64,000 nucleotides of DNA from NCBI RefSeq assembly GCF_000463015.1, contig NC_022234.1, positions 434,001-498,000 of the forward strand, read 5' to 3'. The notes below the pieces were generated by a model that worked only from the letters and a program-made list of their open reading frames with translations, ran no database searches and was not told the DNA's origin. The stretch is from Variovorax paradoxus B4 (GTDB lineage Bacteria; Pseudomonadota; Gammaproteobacteria; Burkholderiales; Burkholderiaceae_C). Positions 7,215-15,561 of the stretch are shown in pieces (positions within the stretch are counted from its first letter, which is position 1; the number at the start of each line of letters is the position of its first letter). The position numbers and the translations under genes were made by a program.

Positions 7215-9527
7215 TCACTGTTCGGCCACGTGGCCCGCCTGCATGGCCCGACCCTTTTGGCCCCTGGCGCGCGGCGGTGCCTGCGGCGCCGCTTGCGTGG
7301 CCGGACGGCGCAGCAGGCGCAGCGCATAGGCCGCGAGCAGCACCGCGCCCACGGCAAAGACGATGTCGCCCGGCACCCGCATCCAGACCAGCGTCTCCAT
7401 CACGCGGGAATGCACGATCTCGGCCGAGCGCGCATACCACAGCCCCTGCGTCACGCTGGCCCAGGCCTGGTAGATGCCGGCGGGCAGCAGCGAGAGGAAC
7501 ACCATCATCGCCAGGCCGATGTTGAGGCTCCAGAACGCCGGCTTGAGCAGCCGGTCGGCATGCAGCTGGCGCTCGTAGAGGCCGCGCAGGCAGAACAGCA
7601 TCAGCCCGATGCCCAGCATGCCGTAGACGCCGAAGAGCGCGGCATGGCCATGGGCGGCCGTCATGTTGAGCCCCTGCACGTAGTAGAGCGAGGCCGGCGG
7701 GTTGATCGCGAAGCCGAGCACGCCGGCGCCGATCGTGTTCCAGAAGCCGACGGCCACGAAGCACATGACGATCCACTTGTAGGCGGCGAGCCAGGGCATG
7801 GCCTGCGAGCGGCGCCAGGTCTGCAGGGCCTCGAGGCCGATCAGCGTCAGCGGCACCACTTCGAGCGCCGAGAACACCGCGCCCACGGCGATCACCGAGG
7901 TCGGCGTGCCGGTGAAGTAGAGGTGGTGCAGCGTGCCGAGGATGCCGCCGAACAGGAACACGATGGTCTCGGCGATGATGGCGCGGTTGGCGCTCTCGGT
8001 GCGCACCAGGCCCAGACGCGTGAAGATCAGCGCGACGACGGCGGTGGCGAACACTTCGAAGAAGCCTTCCACCCAGAGGTGCACCAGCCACCAGCGCCAG
8101 TACTCGATCATCGAGTAGTGCGTGTGCTGTCCCCACACCAGCGAGGTCGAATAGAAGCCGCCGATGCAGGTGGCCGACAGAAACACCATCGCGATCAGGC
8201 CGCGCGATGCCGAAGGCTTGACCAGTGCGGGCCACAGCGCGCGGCCCAGCAGGAAGACCCAGAACAGCAGGCCCACGAACAGCAGCACCTGCCAGATGCG
8301 GCCCATGCTGGTGTATTCGAGGCCCTGGTTGCCCAGCCAGAAGCTGAAGTCGACGCCGCGGTGCTGCAGCGTGCCGAGCCAGCCGGTCAGCGTGGAGCCG
8401 ACCACGATGGCGATCAGCGCCCAGAACAGCACGTCGACCCCGAGCTTCTGCAGCCTGGGCTCGCGGCCGGACAGCAGCGGCGCGATGTACAGGCCCGTGG
8501 CCAGCCACGCGGTGGCGATCCAGAAGATGCCGACCTGCGTGTGCACCGTGCGGCTCACCACATAGGGCAGCAGCTCGGCCAGCGGAAGGCCGAAGAACGA
8601 ATCACCCTCGACCGCGTAGTGCGCCGTGACGATGCCCATCGCGATCTGCAGCAGCATGAGGCCGATCACCGCGAAGAAGTACTTGCGCGTGGCCTTCATG
8701 GAAGGCGTCGCCACGGCGCCCAGCAGCGGGTCCGCCTGGGGCGGCTGCGCTTCGGCTTCGTGCCGCTGGCTGCCGTGCAGCCACAGCATGGCCGCAATGG
8801 CCGCCAGCAGCAGGCAGATGCTGACCATCGACCAGACCGCGGCCGAGCTGGTCATGGTGTTGCCCACCAGCGGCTCGTGCGGCCAGTTGCTGGTGTAGCT
8901 CAGCCCCGTTTCTCCGGGCCGGTCGGTGGCCGCGGCCCAGGAGGTCCAGAAGAAGAACGCGGTGAGCGCCTGGCGGTCGGCGGGGTCGGGCAGGGTGCCC
9001 GGCGTCATTGCGTACTGGCCGCGCAGCGTGGCGTGCGAGCTGCCGTCGCCGAACAGGGCGTCATAGTGCGCCGCCACCTCGCGGATCGCTTGCGCACGGT
9101 CGGCCGGGACGGCGATCACGCCGCTGGCGGCGTCGTAGGTGTTGCGCCGCATCTGCTCGACCACCGTGGCCGCGAGCGCGCCGCGATCCGCCGGGCTCAG
9201 CGAGTCGAAGTCCCTGCGGTAGGCCTGGGCGTGGCGGTTGCGCAGCGCCACGGCCTCGCGGTGCAGCCAGTCGGCGGACCAGTCGGGCGCGACGTAACTG
9301 CCGTGGCCCCACACCGAGCCCAGCTGTTGTCCACCGGTGGAAAGCCAGACCTGCTGGCCGCGCTGGATCTGTTCGCCGGTGAAGATCACCTCGCCATCGG
9401 CGCTGGAGACCGCGCTCGGGATCGGTGGCGCGGTCAGGTAGATCTGCACGCCCAGATAGCCGAGCGCGCCGAACGACAGCACGAAGATGAAGGCGAGCCA
9501 GCGCCACAGCCGGTTGTTGTTTCTCAT
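7215..9527 (-). CDS. norB: Quinol-dependent nitric oxide reductase (single-subunit, NorZ type)
   Basis: 770 residues. The N-terminal extension with one membrane helix and a large periplasmic part (about residues 40-215) marks the quinol-oxidising single-subunit enzyme rather than cytochrome-c-dependent NorB. The haem-copper-oxidase-like core shows HTQVGIFW, the HLWVEGFFEVF helix (haem b3/FeB region with glutamates), GGILGTLHHLYFTGTP for FeB histidines and AAHGHAALFGVYG near the end. It reduces 2 NO to N2O at the inner membrane. ATG at 9527 is chosen because MRNNNRLWRW directly precedes the first helix. It is 28 bp after the DUF2249 gene. No nitrite or N2O reductase gene is in the window, so the role seen here is NO removal. 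Confidence 0.95.
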   Translation of the reverse strand: MRNNNRLWRWLAFIFVLSFGALGYLGVQIYLTAPPIPSAVSSADGEVIFTGEQIQRGQQVWLSTGGQQLGSVWGHGSYVAPDWSADWLHREAVALRNRHAQAYRRDFDSLSPADRGALAATVVEQMRRNTYDAASGVIAVPADRAQAIREVAAHYDALFGDGSSHATLRGQYAMTPGTLPDPADRQALTAFFFWTSWAAATDRPGETGLSYTSNWPHEPLVGNTMTSSAAVWSMVSICLLLAAIAAMLWLHGSQRHEAEAQPPQADPLLGAVATPSMKATRKYFFAVIGLMLLQIAMGIVTAHYAVEGDSFFGLPLAELLPYVVSRTVHTQVGIFWIATAWLATGLYIAPLLSGREPRLQKLGVDVLFWALIAIVVGSTLTGWLGTLQHRGVDFSFWLGNQGLEYTSMGRIWQVLLFVGLLFWVFLLGRALWPALVKPSASRGLIAMVFLSATCIGGFYSTSLVWGQHTHYSMIEYWRWWLVHLWVEGFFEVFATAVVALIFTRLGLVRTESANRAIIAETIVFLFGGILGTLHHLYFTGTPTSVIAVGAVFSALEVVPLTLIGLEALQTWRRSQAMPWLAAYKWIVMCFVAVGFWNTIGAGVLGFAINPPASLYYVQGLNMTAAHGHAALFGVYGMLGIGLMLFCLRGLYERQLHADRLLKPAFWSLNIGLAMMVFLSLLPAGIYQAWASVTQGLWYARSAEIVHSRVMETLVWMRVPGDIVFAVGAVLLAAYALRLLRRPATQAAPQAPPRARGQKGRAMQAGHVAEQ

Positions 9528-9555
9528 GACATGTCCTTGATTCAATGAAGCAGGA

Positions 9556-9861
9556 TCAGCGGCGCTCGGCGCCGCCGCATCCACCGCAGCAGCCGCCGCT
9601 CGCATGCGCGTCGAAAGCCGGCACCTTGGTGATGGCCACGCGCCAGAGCGAAGGGCCCTCCTCGAGGTAGTTCCATGCGAACCGGTCCGGCCATTGCGAC
9701 TGGAACTGCGCGTACAGCGGCTGGGGATCGTGGTCGTTCACCAGTTCGATGGCGCTGCCGACGTCGAGGGCCGCAAAGGCCGAAAAGATGTGCGCGTGGC
9801 GAAAGCGCGGCTCGAGCGTGCGGACATCGATGACGCACGAGGAGGAAGCTGCAGATTTCAT
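9556..9861 (-). CDS. DUF2249 domain protein, first gene of the nor operon
   Basis: 101 residues from MKSAASSSCV. The segment VIDVRTLEPRFRHAHIFSAF and DHDPQPLYAQFQSQWPDRF is the DUF2249 (TusA-like) fold, often found next to hemerythrin or NO-handling genes in denitrifiers. The C-terminus holds a cysteine-rich stretch, GGCCGGCGG, which could bind metal. Preceded by a ribosome site AGGA. It leads the six-gene operon ending with nnrS. Confidence 0.82.
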   Translation of the reverse strand: MKSAASSSCVIDVRTLEPRFRHAHIFSAFAALDVGSAIELVNDHDPQPLYAQFQSQWPDRFAWNYLEEGPSLWRVAITKVPAFDAHASGGCCGGCGGAERR

Positions 9862-9896
9862 GGGTTTTTTCCTGCTGGGAGCGACGGGGCTCGAAA

Positions 9897-9915
9897 GGTG
9901 TATTTCAGATGCACC
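9897..9915. promoter_or_regulatory. NsrR-like operator at the nor operon start
   Basis: GGTGTATTTCAGATGCACC is an imperfect 19-bp inverted repeat (GGTGTAT-N5-ATGCACC). It agrees with the published NsrR consensus gATGyATTTnAAATrCATc at all but three specified positions. It covers the predicted transcription start (about 9909-9910), the position expected for a repressor. nsrR is the third gene of the same operon. Confidence 0.7.
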
Positions 9916-9916
9916 T

Positions 9917-9957
9917 ATGCTAGGAAGGCGTGTGCGGCGCAGGTTGATCTGCATCAA
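9917..9957 (-). promoter_or_regulatory. FNR/Dnr-type promoter of the DUF2249-norZ-nsrR-nnrS operon
   Basis: Near-consensus box TTGATCTGCATCAA at 9944-9957 and minus-strand -10 TAGCAT at 9917-9922, 31 bp from the box centre. Predicted start near 9910, about 48 nt before the DUF2249 ATG. The divergent plus-strand gene begins 35 bp from the box and shows no matching -10. Confidence 0.85.
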
Positions 9958-9991
9958 CATCAGGAGCGAAGGCAGCGGCGACGCTCGCGGC

Positions 9992-10405
9992 ATGCTTTCT
10001 CCTTCTTCATCCCATTTCGATCAGCTGCTGCAGGCCGCGGCGGCACAGCCCGAACCCCAGCGCCTGCTGTTCGTGTTCGCCGAGGCCGAGTTGCCCGGCG
10101 ACGCGGATGCGGCGCAGCGGGCGCGTTTCGAGGCGGGGCAGGGCGGCTCGCTGACGCCCGTGGCCTGCGCGGAGAAGAGCCTGCCGGAACTCACCACCTT
10201 TGCCGCGCTGGTGGCGGAGTCGCGCCGCACCAGCCTGTCCTGGCGGGTGATATTCGCGGCCGGCCTGTCCGGTGCGAACGGCCAGCCGCCGTCGCCGGAA
10301 CGCATCGACAGCGCGCTGGAGGCCATGGTCGAGGGCGTGCGAAGCGGTGCCTTCGGCGGCTATCTCGCGCTCGACCCCGAAGGCCGGCCGGTGCAGTTCA
10401 GCTGA
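9992..10405 (+). CDS. Conserved small protein, unknown function
   Basis: 137 residues from MLSPSSSHFDQLL. Recognisable segments are QPEPQRLLFVFAEAELP, ARFEAGQGGSLTPVAC and the C-terminal GYLALDPEGRPVQFS. Similar short proteins in Comamonadaceae often carry the label 'ribonucleotide reductase subunit alpha', but nothing here resembles a reductase and I would not transfer that name. It is divergent from the nor operon, and its start lies just past the FNR-type box at 9944-9957. No strong ribosome site is visible. Confidence 0.72.
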   Translation: MLSPSSSHFDQLLQAAAAQPEPQRLLFVFAEAELPGDADAAQRARFEAGQGGSLTPVACAEKSLPELTTFAALVAESRRTSLSWRVIFAAGLSGANGQPPSPERIDSALEAMVEGVRSGAFGGYLALDPEGRPVQFS

Positions 10406-10416
10406 CGGCGTCCGGG

Positions 10417-11289
10417 CTATTCTCGAGCGCCGCGGCGTGCGGCCAGCAGTCCCTGGATCAGGCGGTCCTTGTCTTTCCACTGGGCCTCGATCCACTTGCG
10501 AATGCGCTGGCGGTGCGCCTTGTCGCCCGACGAATCCGCGCCCAGCAGATGGGGCGGAATGGCACGCTGGCGGACGTCGACGGTGACGGCTCCCGCGTTG
10601 CCGCACAGCAGCGCCCAGAAGCTGGGCGTCCCCTCGGGGTAGACGATGGTCACGTCGAGCATCGCCTCGAACTGCTCGCCCATGGTGGCCAGCGCCACGC
10701 CGAGGCCGCCCGACCGGGGCTCGAGCAGATGGCGGTAACTGCTGTTCTGCGCGGCATGCTTGGCCGCGGTGAAGCGCGTGCCCTCGACGAAGTTGATGAC
10801 TGCGGTCGGAACGCGCTTGAACTTCTCGCAGGAACGCCGGGTCGTTGCGAGATCCCCGCGACCCGTACCGCGGCCGCGCTTCATGAACGGAAAGTCGAGC
10901 GCCCACCACGCCAGCCCGATCACCGGCACCCAGATCAGCTCGCGCTTGAGAAAGAACTTGAGGAAGGGAATGCGCCCGTGGAAGGTGCGCTGCAGCACCA
11001 GGATGTCGACCCAGCTCTGGTGGTTGCTCGACACCAGGTACCAGCCGCGCGGGTTCAGGCCCTCGACGCCCCGGATCTGCCATGGCGCGGGGCACGCAAG
11101 CGCGATCCACGCGTTGTTGACGCCGACCCAGCCGCCGGCCAGCCCGTTCAGAACCCGGTCGCAGCCGGTGCGCACGCGGTCGGCCGGCACGAGCAGCTTG
11201 ACCAGCGCCGGCGGCACCATCAGCGTGAACGCAAGCAGCGTGTTCACGCCGAGCAGCAGCCCGTTGAGCGCACCGCGCACGGAAGGCAT
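10417..11289 (-). CDS. 1-acyl-sn-glycerol-3-phosphate acyltransferase (PlsC-like)
   Basis: 290 residues. Acyltransferase motif I SSNHQSWVD (HX4D) near residue 90 and motif III FVEGTRFT near 165 define the PlsC/LPLAT family; an N-terminal hydrophobic segment (GLLLGVNTLLAFTLMVPPAL) anchors it in the membrane. Long members of this group (YihG-like) acylate lysophosphatidate, making phosphatidate for membrane lipid synthesis. The ATG shares one base with the stop of the nitroreductase gene (TGATG), so it is translationally coupled. It is the last gene of the 12-gene nar transcript. Confidence 0.85.
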   Translation of the reverse strand: MPSVRGALNGLLLGVNTLLAFTLMVPPALVKLLVPADRVRTGCDRVLNGLAGGWVGVNNAWIALACPAPWQIRGVEGLNPRGWYLVSSNHQSWVDILVLQRTFHGRIPFLKFFLKRELIWVPVIGLAWWALDFPFMKRGRGTGRGDLATTRRSCEKFKRVPTAVINFVEGTRFTAAKHAAQNSSYRHLLEPRSGGLGVALATMGEQFEAMLDVTIVYPEGTPSFWALLCGNAGAVTVDVRQRAIPPHLLGADSSGDKAHRQRIRKWIEAQWKDKDRLIQGLLAARRGARE

Positions 11290-11927
11290 CAGTCGCACGG
11301 CACAAGCTGCGGCGCGCCGCCCAGTTCGCTGACGTAGCGGCTGGGCGCGGGCCGCGCCGGACCGGCCTTCCGGGCCGTCACCGAACCCACGCTGATGAAG
11401 CACAGCGGCTCGTCGTGCCGGTCCAGCGCGAACAGGGCGCGCAGTTCGTCCGACTGCAGCGCCTTGCCGGTGGTCAGCGCCGAGCCGTAGCCCAGGGCGG
11501 TGGCGGCCAGCAGCATGTTCTGGATGGCGCATCCGGCCGACAGGATGCGCTCGGTGGCCGGAATCTCCTCGTTGCCGGGGCCCATCCTGGCCACCGCAAG
11601 CATCAGCAGCGGCGCGCGAAAGGCCTTCTCGCGCGCCTGGCCCTGCTGCTCGGGCGTGGCGGCGGCGTCGCGCTGCAGCAGGGCCTGCGCGAACACGTCG
11701 GCGAGCCGCTCGCGCTGCGGCGGAGGAACGACGACGAAGCGCCAGGGCACCAGGCCGCCGTGGTCCGGGGCCGAGGCCGCGGCGCCGAGGATCTGTTCGA
11801 GCTCGGCACGATCGGGCCCCGGCGCACCGAGCCGCTTGGGCAGCACGGTGCGGCGCGCCTCCATCAGCGCGGCCAGTTGCCGCGCGATCATGGGCGAATC
11901 GGCCGGAACGCCGGTGGCCGGGCTCAT
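11289..11927 (-). CDS. Nitroreductase family FMN oxidoreductase
   Basis: 212 residues from MSPATGVPAD. The nitroreductase fold is shown by RRTVLPKRLGAPGPD near residue 26, ASAPDHGGLVPWRFVV near 52 (FMN-binding loop), SAGCAIQNMLLAATALGYGS near 130 and FISVGSV near the end. Substrate unknown; relatives reduce nitro compounds, quinones or flavins with NAD(P)H. Start and stop overlap the neighbouring genes by 4 bp and 1 bp. Within the nar transcript it may handle nitro or quinone electrophiles formed under nitrosative stress (inference). Confidence 0.82.
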   Translation of the reverse strand: MSPATGVPADSPMIARQLAALMEARRTVLPKRLGAPGPDRAELEQILGAAASAPDHGGLVPWRFVVVPPPQRERLADVFAQALLQRDAAATPEQQGQAREKAFRAPLLMLAVARMGPGNEEIPATERILSAGCAIQNMLLAATALGYGSALTTGKALQSDELRALFALDRHDEPLCFISVGSVTARKAGPARPAPSRYVSELGGAPQLVPCD

Positions 11928-14329
11928 CCGCAGCTTCCGAGGTGTCCGCACTGCGTGCAGTAGTCGCAGCCATCCTTGCGGATCATGGCGTGGGCGCCGC
12001 ATTCGGGGCACTTGGCACCCTGCATCGGCGTGAGGCCGGCCATCGGTGGCGCCGCGGCGTCCGGCGCCGCGGGCACCTGGCCGCTGCGGCGCGCGATCAG
12101 CTGCTGGATCGCATAGGCGATGGCGCCCACTTCGGAGTCGTGCCACATGGGCACCTGGGTGCCGTCGGCCTTCACGTGGTGGCCCAGGCGCACCGGCCCG
12201 CGGTCCCAGGCGACCTTGCGCATGTCGGCCAGCGCGCGCTCGAGAAAACCGCCGCGCGCGGCCAGCGACAGCAGCCGCATGCTCGCGGTGATCCATTGCT
12301 GGGACTCGCCGCTCTGGCCCACCGGCATGAAGAATTCCACCGCCCGCTCGCGGCCGTCGGCCAGCGGCAGGAACGACACCACCAGGTAGAGCGTCTGCCG
12401 CCCCTGCTGCGTCCAGTACTCGATCTTTTCGGCGACGGCATTCAAGGCGCCCTTCGGGCGGCTCTCGATCATCGCGCGCATCGGATCGGCCGCCGCGCCG
12501 TCGGCGGCGGGGCGGGCCTCCGGCTGCGCTGCCGGCGCGACCTCCAGCACGGAGCCCAGGATGCTGTTGGGCCGGTAGGTGGCCAGGCCCTTGAGGCGGG
12601 CGGTCCAGGCCTGCAGGTAGAGGCCCTTGAAGTCCTCGTAGGGATAGTCGGCGGGCACGTTCACCGTCTTCGAGATGGCGGTGTCGACGAAGGGCTGCAC
12701 CGCTTCCATCATGGCCAGATGGCCGGCCGCGGGCATCGACTGGGCCGAGACGAAGTACGCCGGCAGCCGTTCGGTGTCGCCGCCCAGGAAGCGGTACAGG
12801 CGCCAGGCGTGGTCCTCCACGTCGTACTCGGAGAGGCTGCCGTCGGCCTCGCGCTTCTTGCGCCGGTAGGTCCAGGAGAACGCCGGCTCGATGCCGTTCG
12901 AGGCGTTGTCGGCGAAGGCCAGGCTCACGGTGCCCGTGGGCGCGATCGACACCAGGTGGCTGTTGCGGATGCCGTGCATGCGGATCTGTTCCTGCAGCGC
13001 CAGGTCCAGGCGGCTGGCGAAGGTGCCGCGCGCCAGGTAGCGCTCCGCGTCGAACAGCGGGAAGGCGCCTTTCTCGCGCGCCAGCGCCACCGAGGCGGCG
13101 TAGGCCGCATCCCGCAGGCAGCGCGCGATGCGCACCGCCATGGCCCGGCCCTCGGGCTGGTCGTAGCGCAGGCACAGCATGGCGAGCGTGTCGCCCAGGC
13201 CCGTGAAGCCCACGCCGATGCGGCGCTTGGCCATGGCTTCGGCGCGCTGCTGGGGCAGGGGCCAGAAGGTGAGGTCCAGCACGTTGTCGAGCGCGCGCAC
13301 CTGCAGCGCCACGGCTTCGCCGAAGCGCGCGAAATCGAAGTGCGCCGTACCGCCGATGCCGAACGGATGGTCCACGAAGCGCGTCAGCACGATCGGCCCG
13401 AGGTCGCAGCATCCGTAGGGCGGCAGCGGCTGCTCGCCGCAGGGGTTCGTCGCCTCGATGTGCTCGCAGTAGCGCAGGTTGTTGTCGTTGTTGATGGTGT
13501 CGGTGAACAGGATCCCGGGCTCGGCGAAGTCGTAGGTCGAGCGCATCACCACGTCCCACAGATCGCGCGCCGGCAGGCTTCGGTAGACCCAGCTGCCATC
13601 GCTGGCCTGGGCCGCGCCGCGCGCGATCAGTTCGGCGCCCGGTTTGGCGCTGTGCACCAGGGGCCATTCCTCGTCGTCCGCCAGCGCGCGCATGAACTTG
13701 TCGGTCACCGCCACCGACACGTTGAAGTTGTTCCAGCGCCCCGGGGTGCGCTTGGCCGTGATGAAATCCAGCACGTCGGGGTGGTCGATGCGCAGCACGC
13801 CCATCTGCGCGCCGCGGCGCGCGCCCGCGCTTTCCACCGTGGCGCAGGAGCGGTCGAACACGTCGATGTAGCTGCACGGACCCGATGCCGTGGACGCAGT
13901 GGTGCGCACCTGTGCGCCGCGCGGCCGGATGCGGGAGAAGTCGTAGCCGACGCCGCCGCCGCGGCGCATGGTTTCGGCGGCTTCGCGCAGCGCCTCGTAG
14001 ATGCCCGCGTAGCCACCGGCGTCCTGGCCCTGGATGCAGTCGCCCACCGGCTGCACGAAGCAGTTGATCAGCGTGGCCTCCAGCTCGGTGCCCGCGGCGC
14101 TCATGATGCGGCCGGCGCCGATTGCGCCGGCGCGCAGGTTGGCCAGGAAGCGCGCCTCCCATGGCGCGCGTTCTTCCTCGGTTTCGACCGAGGCCAGCGC
14201 ACGCGCCACGCGCGCGAACAGATCCTCGACGTCGGCTTCGCCCGGCTTCAGGTATTTTTCGCGCAGCACGTCGCGGCTGATGGGCTGTACGGGGAGCGGT
14301 TCCATCTTTCTGGCGTCTTCGCGCTTCAT
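11924..14329 (-). CDS. nrdJ: Adenosylcobalamin-dependent (class II) ribonucleotide reductase
   Basis: 801 residues. Class II signs: NCFVQPVGDC near residue 90, RRGGGVGYDFSRIRPRG near 125, active-site loop ATNPCGEQPLPPYGCCDLG near 300 with the catalytic Cys and Glu, SIAPTGTVSL near 455 and a C-terminal zinc-ribbon-like CPECGAHAMIRKDGCDYCTQCG. There is no small-subunit gene nearby, as expected for a B12-dependent enzyme. Class II enzymes make dNTPs without oxygen, which fits co-transcription with nitrate reductase. Start and stop overlap both neighbouring genes by 4 bp (ATGA type). Confidence 0.93.
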   Translation of the reverse strand: MKREDARKMEPLPVQPISRDVLREKYLKPGEADVEDLFARVARALASVETEEERAPWEARFLANLRAGAIGAGRIMSAAGTELEATLINCFVQPVGDCIQGQDAGGYAGIYEALREAAETMRRGGGVGYDFSRIRPRGAQVRTTASTASGPCSYIDVFDRSCATVESAGARRGAQMGVLRIDHPDVLDFITAKRTPGRWNNFNVSVAVTDKFMRALADDEEWPLVHSAKPGAELIARGAAQASDGSWVYRSLPARDLWDVVMRSTYDFAEPGILFTDTINNDNNLRYCEHIEATNPCGEQPLPPYGCCDLGPIVLTRFVDHPFGIGGTAHFDFARFGEAVALQVRALDNVLDLTFWPLPQQRAEAMAKRRIGVGFTGLGDTLAMLCLRYDQPEGRAMAVRIARCLRDAAYAASVALAREKGAFPLFDAERYLARGTFASRLDLALQEQIRMHGIRNSHLVSIAPTGTVSLAFADNASNGIEPAFSWTYRRKKREADGSLSEYDVEDHAWRLYRFLGGDTERLPAYFVSAQSMPAAGHLAMMEAVQPFVDTAISKTVNVPADYPYEDFKGLYLQAWTARLKGLATYRPNSILGSVLEVAPAAQPEARPAADGAAADPMRAMIESRPKGALNAVAEKIEYWTQQGRQTLYLVVSFLPLADGRERAVEFFMPVGQSGESQQWITASMRLLSLAARGGFLERALADMRKVAWDRGPVRLGHHVKADGTQVPMWHDSEVGAIAYAIQQLIARRSGQVPAAPDAAAPPMAGLTPMQGAKCPECGAHAMIRKDGCDYCTQCGHLGSCG

Positions 14330-15561
14330 GCCGTGGCTCCCGCCGTCGGGATGGCGGGGCGGATGCCGCCGAGCAGCCATCGCATCAGGTCGCGGACCGG
14401 GCGGATCTCGCTGCCGAAGGGCAGCGCCCCCGCGCCGCGGAAGAACAGGCCGCGGTCGAGGTGGCCTTCCAGTGCGTGCCCCAGTGTCTTGTCGATGCAG
14501 AACTGGCCCCAGCTCGGGGTGCCGTCGCGCAGGCCGCAGTGCGCCAGGCAGTCGAAGCGCATGGTGCAGCTTTCCTTCTTGTGCGCCTTGTGCTGCAGCC
14601 GCTCCTCCAGCCGCAGGTACTTGTCCAGCCACGGCGTGCGCACCGCGCGCGCGGGCAGGCCCGCCGTGCTGACGAACTCGACGATGTCGGCGGGCTGGGC
14701 GTCGGCCAGCACCTGCTTGAAGGCCGGATGCGCATCGCATTCGGTGGTCACCGCGAACGCGGTGCCCAGCTGCACCGCCGCGGCGCCGAGGCCCTGCAGG
14801 CGCCGGATGTCCTCCAGGCTGCCGATGCCGCCGGCCGCAATCAAAGGGATGCGGCCCTCGATGCCGGCCGTCTTGAAGAACTCGAGCACCTGCGGAATGG
14901 CGACGTCGAAGTCGAAGCGCGGATCCTGCAGGTCGGCCACCTTGGCCGCGCCCAGGTGGCCGCCCGCGAGCCGGGGATGCTCGATCACGATGGCGTCGGG
15001 CAGGCGCCCCTTCTTCTCCCATTTGCGCACCACCAACTGCACGCCGCGCGCATCCGAGAGGATGGGAATGAGCGCCACCTCGGGATGGTCGCGCGCGAGT
15101 TCGGGCAGGTCCAGCGGCAGGCCCGCGCCCACCACCAATGCGTCGATGCCGCAGGCCATGGCATGGCGCAGGTAGGCCTCGTAGGCAGTCAGCGCCTTCA
15201 TCACGTTCACGGCCACGAGGCCGCGTCCGCCGGAGAGCTCGCGCGCACGCGCGATCTCGCGGCCCAGTGCCTCGAGGTTGGCGGCGTCGATACGCTGCCC
15301 GGCGTCCGGCTCGGCGTTCAGGTGGGCCGTGCGGGCCATCAGGTCGGGATGCAGCCGGCGCAGGTCGACGGCCGAGATCGTGCCCATGCCGCCCAGCCCG
15401 GCGACCGTGCCGGCGAGCCCGCCGGCCGACACGCCCACGCCCATGCCGCCCTGAATCACGGGGAGGCGTTCGGCGCCCTTGAGGCGCCAGTTGCGCAGGC
15501 CCGAATCGCGCGAAAGCGCTTCCAGGGCGACTGCTGTCTCGTCAGAGGATCGATCCATCAT
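14326..15561 (-). CDS. Nitronate monooxygenase-like FMN protein
   Basis: 411 residues. TIM-barrel FMN enzyme of the NMO/2-nitropropane dioxygenase class: LPVIQGGMGVGVSAGGLAG near residue 35, DALVVGAGLPLDLPE, GGHLGAAK near 195, IPLIAAGGIGS near 235 and AAAVQLGTAF near 260. A cysteine-containing C-terminal extension (about 330-411: CTMRFDCLAHCG, QFCIDKTLGHALEG) goes beyond the simple NMO core, as in a larger NMO-like subgroup. Start chosen at the ATG of MMDRSSDE, overlapping the carbonic anhydrase stop by about 20 bp. NMOs oxidise toxic nitronates using O2; in an anaerobic operon the acceptor or substrate may differ. Confidence 0.85.
   Translation of the reverse strand: MMDRSSDETAVALEALSRDSGLRNWRLKGAERLPVIQGGMGVGVSAGGLAGTVAGLGGMGTISAVDLRRLHPDLMARTAHLNAEPDAGQRIDAANLEALGREIARARELSGGRGLVAVNVMKALTAYEAYLRHAMACGIDALVVGAGLPLDLPELARDHPEVALIPILSDARGVQLVVRKWEKKGRLPDAIVIEHPRLAGGHLGAAKVADLQDPRFDFDVAIPQVLEFFKTAGIEGRIPLIAAGGIGSLEDIRRLQGLGAAAVQLGTAFAVTTECDAHPAFKQVLADAQPADIVEFVSTAGLPARAVRTPWLDKYLRLEERLQHKAHKKESCTMRFDCLAHCGLRDGTPSWGQFCIDKTLGHALEGHLDRGLFFRGAGALPFGSEIRPVRDLMRWLLGGIRPAIPTAGATA

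Noticed and set aside
6708..9548. Long plus-strand frame opposite norZ and nsrR
   Set aside because: Same composition effect; the minus-strand genes have clear motifs and operon spacing.
9537..9552. TTGATTCAATGAAG between the DUF2249 gene and norZ
   Set aside because: Spacing and second half do not fit TTG-N8-CAA; the genes are operonic.
9992..10405. Naming this gene a ribonucleotide reductase alpha subunit
   Set aside because: 137 residues with no reductase motif; the real reductase here is nrdJ at 11924-14329.
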